Shown here: piece by piece, positions 25,639-34,325 of the stretch
Position numbering within the stretch: the stretch's first letter is position 1
How the letters are laid out: each line of letters opens with the position of its first letter
DNA from: Nocardia stercoris
Lineage (GTDB): Bacteria; Actinomycetota; Actinomycetes; Mycobacteriales; Mycobacteriaceae
Direction: 5' to 3'
Assembly (NCBI RefSeq): GCF_003696265.1
Contig: NZ_RFFH01000001.1
Span: 434,001 to 498,000 of the forward strand
DNA: 64,000 bases
The notes under the pieces: model-generated
What the model was told of the DNA's origin: nothing
Database searches by the model: none
The model's input: the letters and a program-made list of their open reading frames with translations, nothing else
Translations under genes and position numbers: made by a program

Positions 25639-25908
25639 ATGGCTCGTGTCGCGATCGAATACTGCACCCAGTGCCGGTGGCTGTTGCGTGCCGCCTGGAT
25701 GGCTCAAGAATTGCTGAACACCTTCGGCACCGACCTGACCGAGGTGGCGTTGCTCCCGGGTACCGGCGGCGTCTTCCGGATCAGCGTCGACGACGAGCAG
25801 ATCTGGGAGCGCAAGGCCGACGGCGGCTTCCCGGAGATCACAATTCTGAAACAGCGGGTACGCGACCGGGTCGCACCCGGCCGTGACCTCGGGCATATCG
25901 ACCGCTGA
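25639..25908 (+). CDS. SelT/SelW/SelH-family (Rdx) thioredoxin-fold protein
   Basis: An 89-residue protein with the family opening IEYCTQCRWLLRAAWMAQELL (redox CxxC) and the closing GGVFRISVDDEQIWERKADGGFPE. This is the cysteine-containing bacterial form of eukaryotic selenoprotein W. It probably acts in thiol redox chemistry; a partner is not visible. Confidence 0.88.
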   Translation: MARVAIEYCTQCRWLLRAAWMAQELLNTFGTDLTEVALLPGTGGVFRISVDDEQIWERKADGGFPEITILKQRVRDRVAPGRDLGHIDR

Positions 25909-26015
25909 CCTCGGGTTTCGCGCGCGAAATCGCGTCCGTGGCGTGACCTCGATCCGGTCGCCGGCGATCATCGAACACGTACTCTCGATTCCAAGGAATT
26001 GCGAGGAGGTGCACG

Positions 26016-27623
26016 ATGACCGCTCAGTTCTTCGAGGTGGAATCGGGTGTCCCGACCAGCCCGCCGATCGCCGAGCCGGCGGGCAGTAGCGGCCGACCCG
26101 GCCCGATCGCGCAGACCGTCACCGGGACGGTGCGCGGCCTACGCCAGGGCACGGTCGACGTGTGGCGGAGCATTCCTTACGCCGAGGCCGCGGCCGGTCC
26201 GCTCCGGTTCGCCCGCCCGGTGCCCAAGGCGCCGTGGGACGGCATCCGCGAGTGCACCACCTTCGGCGATATCTCCCCGCAGAATCTGGGCGACACCGTC
26301 CCCATCGATCCGGCCCTGAAAATGGGCGAGGACTGCCTGTGGGTGAACGTGTGGTCACCGGCCGAGCACACCACCGAACCCCGGCCGGTCATGGTGTGGT
26401 TGCACGGCGGCGCCTACTGCCTCGGGACCGCCGCTCAGGCCATCTACGACGGACGCAAACTGGCCGAGACCGGTGGCGTGGTGGTCGTCGGCGTCAATTA
26501 CCGTCTCGGCGCGCTCGGTTTCCTCGATCTGTCGTCGCTGGATCCGGCGTTCGTCCCCAATCTCGGTCTGCACGACCAGATCGCGGCCCTCGAGTGGGTC
26601 CGCGACAATATCGAGGGCTTCGGTGGCGACCCCGGCAATGTGACCGTGTTCGGGGAATCCTCCGGCGCGGGCTGTGTGACCGCGCTGCTGACCTCGCCGC
26701 GTGCGGCCGGGCTGTTCCACCGGGCCATCGCGCAGAGCCCGCCGGCCACCACTGTCTCCGGCCAGGATCGCGCGGCCGGCGTCGCGCGCCGGTTCCTGGA
26801 ACTGGTCGAGCTGCCCTGGAACCGGGTCGGCGAGCTGCTGGAATGCCCGATCGAGCGGATCGTGGACGCGGCGACCGTGCTGCTCGACGAGGTGCCGCTG
26901 CAGAACCCCGGCCGGCTGGCCGCGATGCCGGTCGTCGACGGCGATCTGCTGCCCGCGTTCCCGGTGGACCGGTTCCAGCAGGGGCGTTCGCACCGGGTGC
27001 CGCTGCTGATCGGGACCAATCGTGACGAGGCGTCACTGTTCCGGCTGTTCCGGTCGCCGATCCTGCCGGTCACGCCGGAGGCGGTGAACGCCATGCTGGC
27101 CGCGGTGGCGGCCGACCACCCGGGTCTGTCACCGGAGCGGATCGCCGAGATCACCGCCGCCTACCCGGATCTGGCCACCACGCGCGGCGCGCTCGCCATG
27201 TCCACCGATGCCGCATTCCGGATGCCGGCGCACTGGGTCGCCGACGCGCACTCCCGGCACTCGCGCACCTGGATGTACCGGTTCGACCACGCCACTCCGA
27301 TGCTGCGCGCGGCTCGGGTCGGTGCCGGGCATGCGACCGAATTGCCTTACGTCTTCGGCAATTTCGATTCGTTCCCGCACGACCCGACCTTCTGGCTGGG
27401 CGGGCGGAAGGCCGCCACCGAGGTGTCGGGTCGAATCATGCGGCGGTGGTTGGCATTTGCCGCCCACGGGGTACCGGCCGCGCTGGACGGGTCGAAACAC
27501 TGGCCGCCGTACCGGCAGTACACCCGCACGACGATGCTGCTGGACGCGGTGGACACCGTCGTCGACGATCCGGACCGGGATCTGCAGCACGCGTGGGGCG
27601 ACCGGGTGGTCGGCTTCAGTTGA
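26016..27623 (+). CDS. Type B carboxylesterase
   Basis: A 535-residue alpha/beta-hydrolase of the carboxylesterase/para-nitrobenzyl esterase family. It shows the oxyanion-hole motif WLHGGAYCLG, the nucleophile elbow FGESSGAG, an acid in NRDEASLF and the catalytic histidine in GAGHATELPYVFGN. It hydrolyses esters of unknown nature. No signal peptide is seen; ~35 extra hydrophilic residues precede the family's usual start (TVTGTVRGLRQG). A GGAGG site lies 8 nt before the ATG. Confidence 0.92.
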   Translation: MTAQFFEVESGVPTSPPIAEPAGSSGRPGPIAQTVTGTVRGLRQGTVDVWRSIPYAEAAAGPLRFARPVPKAPWDGIRECTTFGDISPQNLGDTVPIDPALKMGEDCLWVNVWSPAEHTTEPRPVMVWLHGGAYCLGTAAQAIYDGRKLAETGGVVVVGVNYRLGALGFLDLSSLDPAFVPNLGLHDQIAALEWVRDNIEGFGGDPGNVTVFGESSGAGCVTALLTSPRAAGLFHRAIAQSPPATTVSGQDRAAGVARRFLELVELPWNRVGELLECPIERIVDAATVLLDEVPLQNPGRLAAMPVVDGDLLPAFPVDRFQQGRSHRVPLLIGTNRDEASLFRLFRSPILPVTPEAVNAMLAAVAADHPGLSPERIAEITAAYPDLATTRGALAMSTDAAFRMPAHWVADAHSRHSRTWMYRFDHATPMLRAARVGAGHATELPYVFGNFDSFPHDPTFWLGGRKAATEVSGRIMRRWLAFAAHGVPAALDGSKHWPPYRQYTRTTMLLDAVDTVVDDPDRDLQHAWGDRVVGFS

Positions 27624-27669
27624 AGTTCCGCTCGAGCCCGGGGGTTCGCGAGTACGCCTGTGGCACAAG

Positions 27670-27688
27670 GCGGTCGGGTTTCGACCGC
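27670..27688. terminator. Hairpin in the convergent gap after the carboxylesterase
   Basis: A perfect 7-bp stem (GCGGTCG/CGACCGC) with loop GGTTT lies between the 3' ends of two convergent genes, touching the stop of the TIGR03089 gene. A probable bidirectional terminator. Confidence 0.45.
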
Positions 27689-28404
27689 TAGGAGCGGGTC
27701 GTGGTGATCCGTTCGCTCGCGATGCGGCGGTCCCGGCCGGCGCGGTCCTCGTTGGCTACCTGGACCAACGAGGCCCCGGCGGCGTAGACCGCGAGCAGGC
27801 CGTCGATCAGCTCCTCGGCCGTGTCCCACGCGGCGGTGGACAGGACCCGATCTTCGGCGGTGAAGCCTTGGCGCGCAGCGGATTCGGTGGCGGCAGTCAG
27901 GATGTCGGACACCGGGCGGCCGGCCAAGGCGGGCCCGGTACCGGACGGGGCGAACTGGTCGCCGTGCACGCGGACCGAGGTGGCGTAATCGGTGATACCC
28001 ACCGGCAGTCCGCGGACCGGCAGACCCATCGGGTCCAGCGACAGGGCGGCGATCTCGGGGATCTGATCCGCGTCGTCGATCCGGTCGGCCGTCACCAGCG
28101 CGAGTTCGGCGTCCGGGTCGGGGTCGAGCACCACATCCGTTCCGGCCCACCAGCATCCGAGCAGGACCGCCGCGGTCTGCCAGTGCGCGGGCAGCAGTAC
28201 CGCGACCCGGGCGCCGGGCAGCAGGCCGAACTCGTCGCGAATCAGGTTGGCGGTCTTGGCCGCCCAGTTCGCCAGGGTAATCGCGGACAGCTCGATCCGG
28301 GCGCCGGTGGCATCGTCGTACCAGGTGATGCGGGGTCCGGCGCCGTCGCGCGCCAGGATCGGCTGCAGCAGGGCATCGGTCAGAGTCTGGTTCAGTTCAC
28401 GCAT
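27688..28404 (-). CDS. TIGR03089 family acyl-CoA-synthetase-like protein
   Basis: A 238-residue protein resembling the N-terminal half of an adenylate-forming enzyme (RITWYDDATGARIELS, TLANWAAKTANLI, GARVAVLLPAHWQTAAVLLGCWWAG). It lacks the ATP-binding YTSGTTG core and the C-terminal domain. This truncated form is the normal length for the actinobacterial TIGR03089 family, so it is not a pseudogene. It overlaps the 3' end of the LCP gene by 13 bp. The pairing with LCP and divergent rmlD matches Rv3268-Rv3267-rmlD, which hints at an envelope role. Confidence 0.87.
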   Translation of the reverse strand: MRELNQTLTDALLQPILARDGAGPRITWYDDATGARIELSAITLANWAAKTANLIRDEFGLLPGARVAVLLPAHWQTAAVLLGCWWAGTDVVLDPDPDAELALVTADRIDDADQIPEIAALSLDPMGLPVRGLPVGITDYATSVRVHGDQFAPSGTGPALAGRPVSDILTAATESAARQGFTAEDRVLSTAAWDTAEELIDGLLAVYAAGASLVQVANEDRAGRDRRIASERITTTRS

Positions 28405-30074
28405 TTCGGTCCGTTCTGGCCGGCGTCCAAGGGCGGCGGCGCCGGTGCCGGGACGGCCGACGGTTCACTCCCGGACGACGCGACCGGTGTGGCCGCGGGC
28501 AAGCCCGGACCAGAGTAGTCACCGGTGAGCACTACCCGCACCGCGCCCTGCCCCGCGCCGGGATCGGCGATCACCGGCAGTCCGCCGAGGGCCTTCGCGA
28601 CGGCCTGGGCCTTCGGGTCGTCGCGGTTCGCGGCCAGCACCCGGCTGCCCGGTACGGGGCCGCCGATCCAGTTGTCCACGGTGCCGGTGCGATAACCGTG
28701 CCCGGCCAGGACCTCCGCCACCTGCCCGGCCAGTCCCGGCACGCCACCGGCGTTGTACACGTCGGCGCTGACCGACGCCGGATCCAGCCCGCCCGCGGTC
28801 CGGCCGGTGGTGGCCGAGACGTAGGCCCGAACCGCGTCCGGATCGACCCGCACCACGGACTGGCCCGCGTCGGTCATGTAGTTGATATCGGTGACCGGGA
28901 TGGTCTCGAATTTGACCTGCCCACCGGAGAGATCGTGCAGTTCGCGCGCGAACGACAGCACGTTCCACCCGTCGTCGAGGACCACGGTACGGCCGAGCGC
29001 GTCACTGAGGTGTTGCAGCCGGGTGGGACTGGTGAGCAGTTGCGCGCTGATCATCTGGTGGACCAGCGCCGCCATGAACACCTGCTGGCGCACGATCCGG
29101 TCCAGGTCGCCGCGCGGCAGTTCGTGCCGCTGCCGCACGAAGCTCAAGGCCTGTGCGCCGTTGAGCCGTTGCGGTCCGGCCGGAAAGTCGGCGCCCGACA
29201 TCGGCTCGTCCACCGCCGCGTTCAGGCACACCGGGATCCCGCCGACGGCGTCGGTGAGCAGCGCGAAGCCGAGCATGCCGATCTCGGCGTAGTGGTCCAC
29301 GGTGACGCCGGTCAGCTGGCCGACCGTCTTGATCAGCGCCTGCCGTCCGGCCAGGGTGGAGCGGCGCTCGGCCTCGGCCTCCGAAATGCCCTGTTCCACC
29401 AGCTGTTTGCGCGCGGCCTCCTTGGTGGTGCCGTACGCCGAGTTGATCTTGCCCATGCCGACGCCGGGAATGTCGACATAGGTGTCGCGGGGGATGGACA
29501 GCGCGGTCGCCGACCGGCCGTCGCCCGGCACCCGCAGCAGGATGATCGTGTCGGTATTGGTGCTGACATCGTCCCCGGCGTGCAACCGGATGCGGTCGGC
29601 GTCGCTGAGCGGATTGCCGTGCGCGTCGGTACGACTGTCCACCCCGACCAGAAGGATGTCGGTCGAACCGTCGTCCGCGCCACCCAAACCCAGGTTCGAG
29701 ATCCGGTCGATGCTGGAGACGATGGTGGCCACACTGTGCCAGCCCACGCCGGTGACCAGCAGCACCACCGCCGCCGTGCCCGCGGCGAGCAACCGGCCGC
29801 GCTGCCGCCGGTCGCCGTGGCGCACGCTGTCGAGCAGCGCGGCCGGGCGCAGCACCGACGGCAGATCCGCGGCGCGCACCACGCCCCGCACCTCGCGGGC
29901 CAGCCGGCGAACCCGCGCACCGAACCGGTCCACCAGGCGCGGGCGCCGTTCGGTGACCCGGGTGCGGGTCGCCCGGCCGGTCCGCGCCCGGGACGCCGAG
30001 CCGGTGGCACCGGCCGGGCGGCTGCCGGTCCGGCGTGGCCGGGTCGAGGTCCTGTCACTGCTCGGAACCGGCAC
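28392..30074 (-). CDS. lcp1: LytR-CpsA-Psr (LCP) family cell-wall ligase
   Basis: A 560-residue protein: Arg-rich cytoplasmic N-terminus, one transmembrane helix (~100-122), LCP domain (TDILLVGVDSRTD, NTDTIILLRVPGDG, LSIPRDTYVDIPG, NSAYG, RQRHELPRGDLDRIVRQQ) and a C-terminal LytR_C domain (~430-525) with a Pro-rich tail. LCP enzymes attach wall polymers; the mycobacterial homologue beside rmlD joins arabinogalactan to peptidoglycan. Start placed at the GTG at 30074, which has AAAGGA 6 nt upstream; 30098 and 30125 are in-frame alternatives. It is divergent from rmlD, as in mycobacteria. Confidence 0.9.
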   Translation of the reverse strand: MPVPSSDRTSTRPRRTGSRPAGATGSASRARTGRATRTRVTERRPRLVDRFGARVRRLAREVRGVVRAADLPSVLRPAALLDSVRHGDRRQRGRLLAAGTAAVVLLVTGVGWHSVATIVSSIDRISNLGLGGADDGSTDILLVGVDSRTDAHGNPLSDADRIRLHAGDDVSTNTDTIILLRVPGDGRSATALSIPRDTYVDIPGVGMGKINSAYGTTKEAARKQLVEQGISEAEAERRSTLAGRQALIKTVGQLTGVTVDHYAEIGMLGFALLTDAVGGIPVCLNAAVDEPMSGADFPAGPQRLNGAQALSFVRQRHELPRGDLDRIVRQQVFMAALVHQMISAQLLTSPTRLQHLSDALGRTVVLDDGWNVLSFARELHDLSGGQVKFETIPVTDINYMTDAGQSVVRVDPDAVRAYVSATTGRTAGGLDPASVSADVYNAGGVPGLAGQVAEVLAGHGYRTGTVDNWIGGPVPGSRVLAANRDDPKAQAVAKALGGLPVIADPGAGQGAVRVVLTGDYSGPGLPAATPVASSGSEPSAVPAPAPPPLDAGQNGPKCVN

Positions 30075-30269
30075 GACACGTCCTTTCCACCGCGCCACGG
30101 CACCGCCGCGACCTCCGGAATGCACTCGTCGAGTGCGGGCACAAGCTGTTCACCGAGTGCGGGCTCGACGACGTGCAGGCCCGCGCGATCCTCCCCGTCC
30201 TCGAGGCTAATCACTGTCGGCCCCGGTGCCGGGCAACCTCGGCCGGTGTGCCGTGCCAGACTTGCCGCC

Positions 30270-31175
30270 GTGAATGCTGTGCAGTACCCGCGTCTGGTCG
30301 TAACCGGTGCGGCCGGTCAGCTCGGCCGCGCCCTGATCGCGGCGGCGCCGGCGGCCGGCGCCGGTGAGGTGCTGGCGCTGGGCCGCGCCGACCTCGACAT
30401 CACCGATCCCGCCGCGGCCGCCGCGCTGCTGCGCCGCGGAGACGTGGTGATCAACTGCGCCGCGTACACCGCCGTGGACCGCGCCGAGACCGAGGCGGCC
30501 GCAGCGTTCGCCGTCAACGGGACCGGACCGGCGGTCCTCGCCACCGCCTGCGCCGAGATCGGCGCCGACCTGATCCACGTCTCCACCGACTACGTCTTCG
30601 ACGGGACCGGGACCGCTCCTTACGAACCGTCCGATCCGACCGGGCCGACCAGCGTCTACGGCCGGTCCAAACTGGCGGGGGAGCAGGCCGTGCTCGCCCT
30701 CGCCCCCGCGGCCGTCGTGGTCCGCACCGCCTGGGTGTACACCGGCGACCAGCGGGATTTCGTCGCCACCATGCGCCGGCTGGAAGGCGAGCGCGACACC
30801 GTGACCGTGGTCGACGACCAGATCGGATCACCCACGTACGCACCGGATCTGGCGGCCGGACTGCTGGAACTGGCCGCCCGCCTGCCCGGTCGCGCACACC
30901 CGATCCCGCCGATCCTGCACGCCACCAACGGCGGCAGTGCCAGCTGGTACGAGCTGGCGCGGGCCGTATTCACCGAACTCGGGGCCGATCCCGGCCGGGT
31001 CCGGCCCTGCACCAGCGACGAATACCCGAGTCCCGTTCGGCGCCCGGCATATTCGGTGCTGTCCCCGCGGGCCTGGTCCGCCGCCGGCCTCACCCCGCTG
31101 CGGGACTGGCGCGCGGCCGTGCACGCGGCGGTCCTGGCTGCCCGTCCCGGCGCACGCGCCGGCCACGACGGTTAG
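30270..31175 (+). CDS. rmlD: dTDP-4-dehydrorhamnose reductase
   Basis: A 301-residue short-chain dehydrogenase-type protein: nucleotide-binding VTGAAGQLGRAL, VINCAAYTAVDRAE, HVSTDYVFDG, and the catalytic SVYGRSKLAGE (Tyr-x3-Lys). It makes dTDP-L-rhamnose, which supplies the rhamnose of the arabinogalactan-peptidoglycan linker. wbbL and manC follow on the same strand. Start is a GTG at 30270 (or 30279); the frame is open far upstream, antisense to the LCP gene, which is not coding. Confidence 0.93.
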   Translation: MNAVQYPRLVVTGAAGQLGRALIAAAPAAGAGEVLALGRADLDITDPAAAAALLRRGDVVINCAAYTAVDRAETEAAAAFAVNGTGPAVLATACAEIGADLIHVSTDYVFDGTGTAPYEPSDPTGPTSVYGRSKLAGEQAVLALAPAAVVVRTAWVYTGDQRDFVATMRRLEGERDTVTVVDDQIGSPTYAPDLAAGLLELAARLPGRAHPIPPILHATNGGSASWYELARAVFTELGADPGRVRPCTSDEYPSPVRRPAYSVLSPRAWSAAGLTPLRDWRAAVHAAVLAARPGARAGHDG

Positions 31176-31186
31176 GCTGCCTCTCC

Positions 31187-32077
31187 GTGAACGATTCAGT
31201 CGCACGCCCCACACTGGCCGTGGTCACGGTCACATACTCGCCCGGTGAGCACCTCGAGCACTTCATCAGCACGCTCGCCCTCGCCACCGGAGAGAAGCCC
31301 CAGGTCATCCTGGCCGACAACGGCTCCACCGACGGCACCCCGGAACTGGCCGCCGAATCCAACGAGCACGTGCGACTGCTGCGCACCGGCGGCAACATCG
31401 GCTACGGCGGCGCCATCAACCGCGCCGTCGCCGAGATCGACCCGGAAATCGAATTCCTGGTCCTGGCCAACCCGGACGTGCGCTGGGAAGCCGACGCCAT
31501 CGACATCATGCTGGCGGCCGCCCGCCGCTGGCCGCGCGCCGGCGCGATCGGCCCGCTGATCCACGAGCCCGACGGCAGCATCTACCCGTCCGCGCGCCGG
31601 GTACCCAACCTGCTCGACGGCGCCGGGCACGCGGTGCTGGGCACGCTGTGGCCGGCCAACCCGTGGACCCGGCGGTACCGCCAGGAGGACGAGCAGATCA
31701 CCGAGCGCACGGTCGGCTGGCTGTCCGGCTCGTGCCTGCTGGTCCGGCGGACCGCGTTCGACGCCATCGACGGCTTCGACTCGCGGTATTTCATGTACAT
31801 GGAGGACGTCGACTTCGGCGACCGCATGGGCAAGGCCGGCTGGCACAATGTGTTCGTGCCCTCGGCGGCGGTCACCCATGCCAAGGGGCACGCTGCCGGC
31901 CGCCACCCCGAGACCATGCTGCCGGCCCACCACGCGTCGGCCTATCGGTTCCAGGCCGACCGTCATCCGCACTGGTGGCAGGCACCGCTGCGGCTGGCGC
32001 TGCGCGTCGGACTTGCGATTCGCTGCAAGCTTGCGGTTCGATCGGCGCTGCGAGAGCGCGCGAATCTCGCAGCGTGA
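31187..32077 (+). CDS. wbbL: Rhamnosyltransferase WbbL (GT2), galactan linker
   Basis: A 296-residue GT-A glycosyltransferase beginning at a GTG 12 bp after rmlD. Motifs: VVTVTYSPGEHLE, LADNGSTDGTPE, NIGYGGAINRAV, LVLANPDVRWE and the acceptor-side YMEDVDFGDRM. It transfers rhamnose from dTDP-rhamnose to decaprenyl-PP-GlcNAc to make the linker of mycolyl-arabinogalactan. Order rmlD-wbbL-manC is the same as in mycobacteria. Confidence 0.93.
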   Translation: MNDSVARPTLAVVTVTYSPGEHLEHFISTLALATGEKPQVILADNGSTDGTPELAAESNEHVRLLRTGGNIGYGGAINRAVAEIDPEIEFLVLANPDVRWEADAIDIMLAAARRWPRAGAIGPLIHEPDGSIYPSARRVPNLLDGAGHAVLGTLWPANPWTRRYRQEDEQITERTVGWLSGSCLLVRRTAFDAIDGFDSRYFMYMEDVDFGDRMGKAGWHNVFVPSAAVTHAKGHAAGRHPETMLPAHHASAYRFQADRHPHWWQAPLRLALRVGLAIRCKLAVRSALRERANLAA

Positions 32078-32103
32078 CACGATCCGGACAGGGGATTAGT
32101 GAT

Positions 32104-33189
32104 ATGTCGGACAACCGGAGCTCCACGACGGATGCGGTGATCCTGGTCGGGGGACAGGGGACCCGGCTACGGCCGCTGACGCTGTCGGCGCCCAAGCCGA
32201 TGCTGCCGGTGGCCGGGCTGCCGTTCCTGCAGCACCTGCTGGCCCGGATCGCCGCCGCCGGTATCACCCACGTCGTGCTGGGCACCTCGTTCAAGGCCGA
32301 GGTGTTCGAGGAGCACTTCGGTGACGGATCCGAGCTGGGTCTCGAACTCGAGTACGTCACCGAGACCGAGCCGCTGGGCACCGGCGGCGGTATCCGCAAC
32401 GTGCTGCCCAAGCTGCGCGCCGACACCGTGCTGGTGTTCAACGGTGACGTGCTCGGCGGCGCCGATCTGGGCGCCGTGCTCGACACCCACCACGACACCA
32501 AGGCCGACGTCACCCTGCACCTGGTCCGGGTCAGCGACCCGCGGGCGTTCGGTTGCGTGCCGACCGACGAGAACGGCCGGGTCACAGCGTTTCTGGAGAA
32601 GACCCAGGACCCGCCGACCGACCAGATCAACGCCGGCTGCTACGTGTTCCGCCGCGAGTACATCGAGAAGATCCCGGCCGGGCGCCCGGTCTCGGTCGAG
32701 CGCGAGGTGTTCCCGGCACTGCTCGCCGAGAACGCCCACATCCAGGGCCACGTCGACAACTCGTACTGGCGGGACATGGGCACCCCGGAGGACTTCGTGC
32801 GCGGGTCCGCCGACCTGGTCCGCGGCATCGCGCCGTCCCCGGCCCTGCCGGGTCAGCGCGGTGAATCGCTGGTCCACGCCGGTGCCGGGGTCGCGCCGGG
32901 CGCGGTGTTGATCGGCGGCACGGTCGTGGGCCGCGGTGTGGAGGTCGGCGCCGGCGCCCGCCTCGACGGCGCGATCCTGTTCGACGGCGCCCGGGTCGAG
33001 GCCGGTGCCACCGTGGAGCGGTCGATCGTCGGTTTCGGCGCCCGGATCGGTCCGCGCGCGCTCGTCCGTGACGGTGTGATCGGTGACGGCGCGAGCGTCG
33101 GAGCACGCTGCGAGCTGCTGCGTGGTGCGCGGGTGTGGCCGGGTGTGGACATTCCGGACGGCGGGATCCGCTTCTCCACGGACGTGTAG
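32104..33189 (+). CDS. manC: Mannose-1-phosphate guanylyltransferase
   Basis: A 361-residue sugar nucleotidyltransferase: N-terminal LVGGQGTRLRPLT and KPMLPVAGLPF, FNGDVLGG, and a C-terminal left-handed beta-helix of hexapeptide repeats (~255-345). It makes GDP-mannose for mannolipids, PIMs and lipoarabinomannan-type glycans. Mycobacterial orthologue Rv3264c has been called manB. It is the third gene of the rmlD operon; start at ATG 32104, since the in-frame extension runs through wbbL. Confidence 0.9.
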   Translation: MSDNRSSTTDAVILVGGQGTRLRPLTLSAPKPMLPVAGLPFLQHLLARIAAAGITHVVLGTSFKAEVFEEHFGDGSELGLELEYVTETEPLGTGGGIRNVLPKLRADTVLVFNGDVLGGADLGAVLDTHHDTKADVTLHLVRVSDPRAFGCVPTDENGRVTAFLEKTQDPPTDQINAGCYVFRREYIEKIPAGRPVSVEREVFPALLAENAHIQGHVDNSYWRDMGTPEDFVRGSADLVRGIAPSPALPGQRGESLVHAGAGVAPGAVLIGGTVVGRGVEVGAGARLDGAILFDGARVEAGATVERSIVGFGARIGPRALVRDGVIGDGASVGARCELLRGARVWPGVDIPDGGIRFSTDV

Positions 33190-33200
33190 TTCTTCCGAAC

Positions 33201-33238
33201 CGCCGCCGCGGGACATCCACGGGTGTGCCGCGGCGGCG
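33201..33238 (+). terminator. Rho-independent terminator of the rmlD-wbbL-manC operon
   Basis: An 11-bp perfect stem CGCCGCCGCGG/CCGCGGCGGCG with a 16-nt loop starts 12 bp after the manC stop and is followed by TCTTT. Confidence 0.7.
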
Positions 33239-33323
33239 TCTTTCGCCGGGTGCACACCTCGTGCGCGCACCGACCGGGTGGCCCGGTTATGCTGCGCGCG
33301 GTTGTACAGGGGAGGGGACACAC

Positions 33324-34142
33324 GTGTCTGACGAACAATATCCCGGTCGTCCGGCGGCCGATGTCGTCGTCGCGGCGTCGCGGCGGCCCGTGCCCGCGAC
33401 CGTGCGGCGGGCGTTCTACGCCATGCTGGCCGGTGCGGTGATGTCGGCGGTGGGCGTGGTGGTCACGGTGATCCAGATGCCGCAGACCATCGACCGGGCA
33501 GTGAAAAACGCCGGCCTTCAGACCGGGACGAAACCCTTGGACCATCGAGCGGTCCACGACATCGCCTATGTGTCGGCCGCTGCCGCGGTGGTGATGGGCG
33601 TACTCCAGGTCGGGCTGTGGATCTGGATGGCGTTCGCCAACAGGGCCGGAAAGAACTGGGCGCGGGTGACGTCGACCGTGTTCTTCGGGATCAGCACCCT
33701 GTCCACCCTCGTCGGTCTGATGTCGCTGGCCGTGACGTCGCTGGCGCCGAGCAGTTCGGTGACCGGCCTGTCGGCCTCGGTCAGCGCGCTCATGTGGGTG
33801 GCCGGCCTCGGCGCCGTCATCCAGCTGTGGCACAAGGATTCCCGGCCCTACTTCGCCCCCCGGCCCCCGGTCTACGGGCCGTACGGCTACCCACCGGCCG
33901 GGCCGTACGGATACCCACCGGCCCCGCCTTACGGACCGACGATTCCGGGTCCGTATGGTGCACCGGCGGCGCCCGGACCGGCTCCGCAGCAGTACGGCGC
34001 TCCCGTGCCGGGGCAGTACGTTGCACCCGCTCCGGAGCCCGGTGGCGGCGATGCGGTGCCGGAGGGTGCGCCGACTGTGAATGCTGAAGTACCGGTAAAG
34101 AATTCGTGGTCCACAGGGGAACCGGTCCCGCCGCAGCAGTAG
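33324..34142 (+). CDS. Membrane protein with Pro/Gly/Tyr-rich tail
   Basis: A 272-residue protein of unknown function. Four hydrophobic helices are visible (~30-50, ~78-100, ~112-135, ~140-160). The C-terminal ~105 residues are low-complexity Pro/Gly/Tyr/Ala with YGPYGYPPAGPYGYPP-like repeats, a common feature of actinobacterial envelope proteins. GTG start at 33324 with GGAGGGGA upstream. The first gene after the conserved cell-wall block. Confidence 0.8.
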   Translation: MSDEQYPGRPAADVVVAASRRPVPATVRRAFYAMLAGAVMSAVGVVVTVIQMPQTIDRAVKNAGLQTGTKPLDHRAVHDIAYVSAAAAVVMGVLQVGLWIWMAFANRAGKNWARVTSTVFFGISTLSTLVGLMSLAVTSLAPSSSVTGLSASVSALMWVAGLGAVIQLWHKDSRPYFAPRPPVYGPYGYPPAGPYGYPPAPPYGPTIPGPYGAPAAPGPAPQQYGAPVPGQYVAPAPEPGGGDAVPEGAPTVNAEVPVKNSWSTGEPVPPQQ

Positions 34143-34311
34143 CCTCGATATTCGATATTCGGCGGGCAGATTTTGCCTGATCGGGGCGATGATCGTGCGC
34201 TCCGGCCGTTGTTCCGGGGATCCGATCGGCCGCTGACCGCAGCGAGCTCGCTGCGTCGCAGGCGGGACGGCGTCCGTTGGCGACGGACCCGGCCTCGGGG
34301 TCCGGGCCGGA

Positions 34312-34317
34312 ACTACA
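34312..34317 (+). promoter_or_regulatory. -10 box of a probably leaderless gene
   Basis: TACAGT lies within ~6-8 nt of the ATG of the FAD oxidoreductase (context ACTACAGTGGACTCATG), with no ribosome-binding site between. Confidence 0.35.
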
Positions 34318-34325
34318 GTGGACTC

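Noticed and set aside
27688..28404. Broken acyl-CoA synthetase pseudogene
   Set aside because: The short form without the ATP-binding core is the normal TIGR03089 family length, and its context is conserved.
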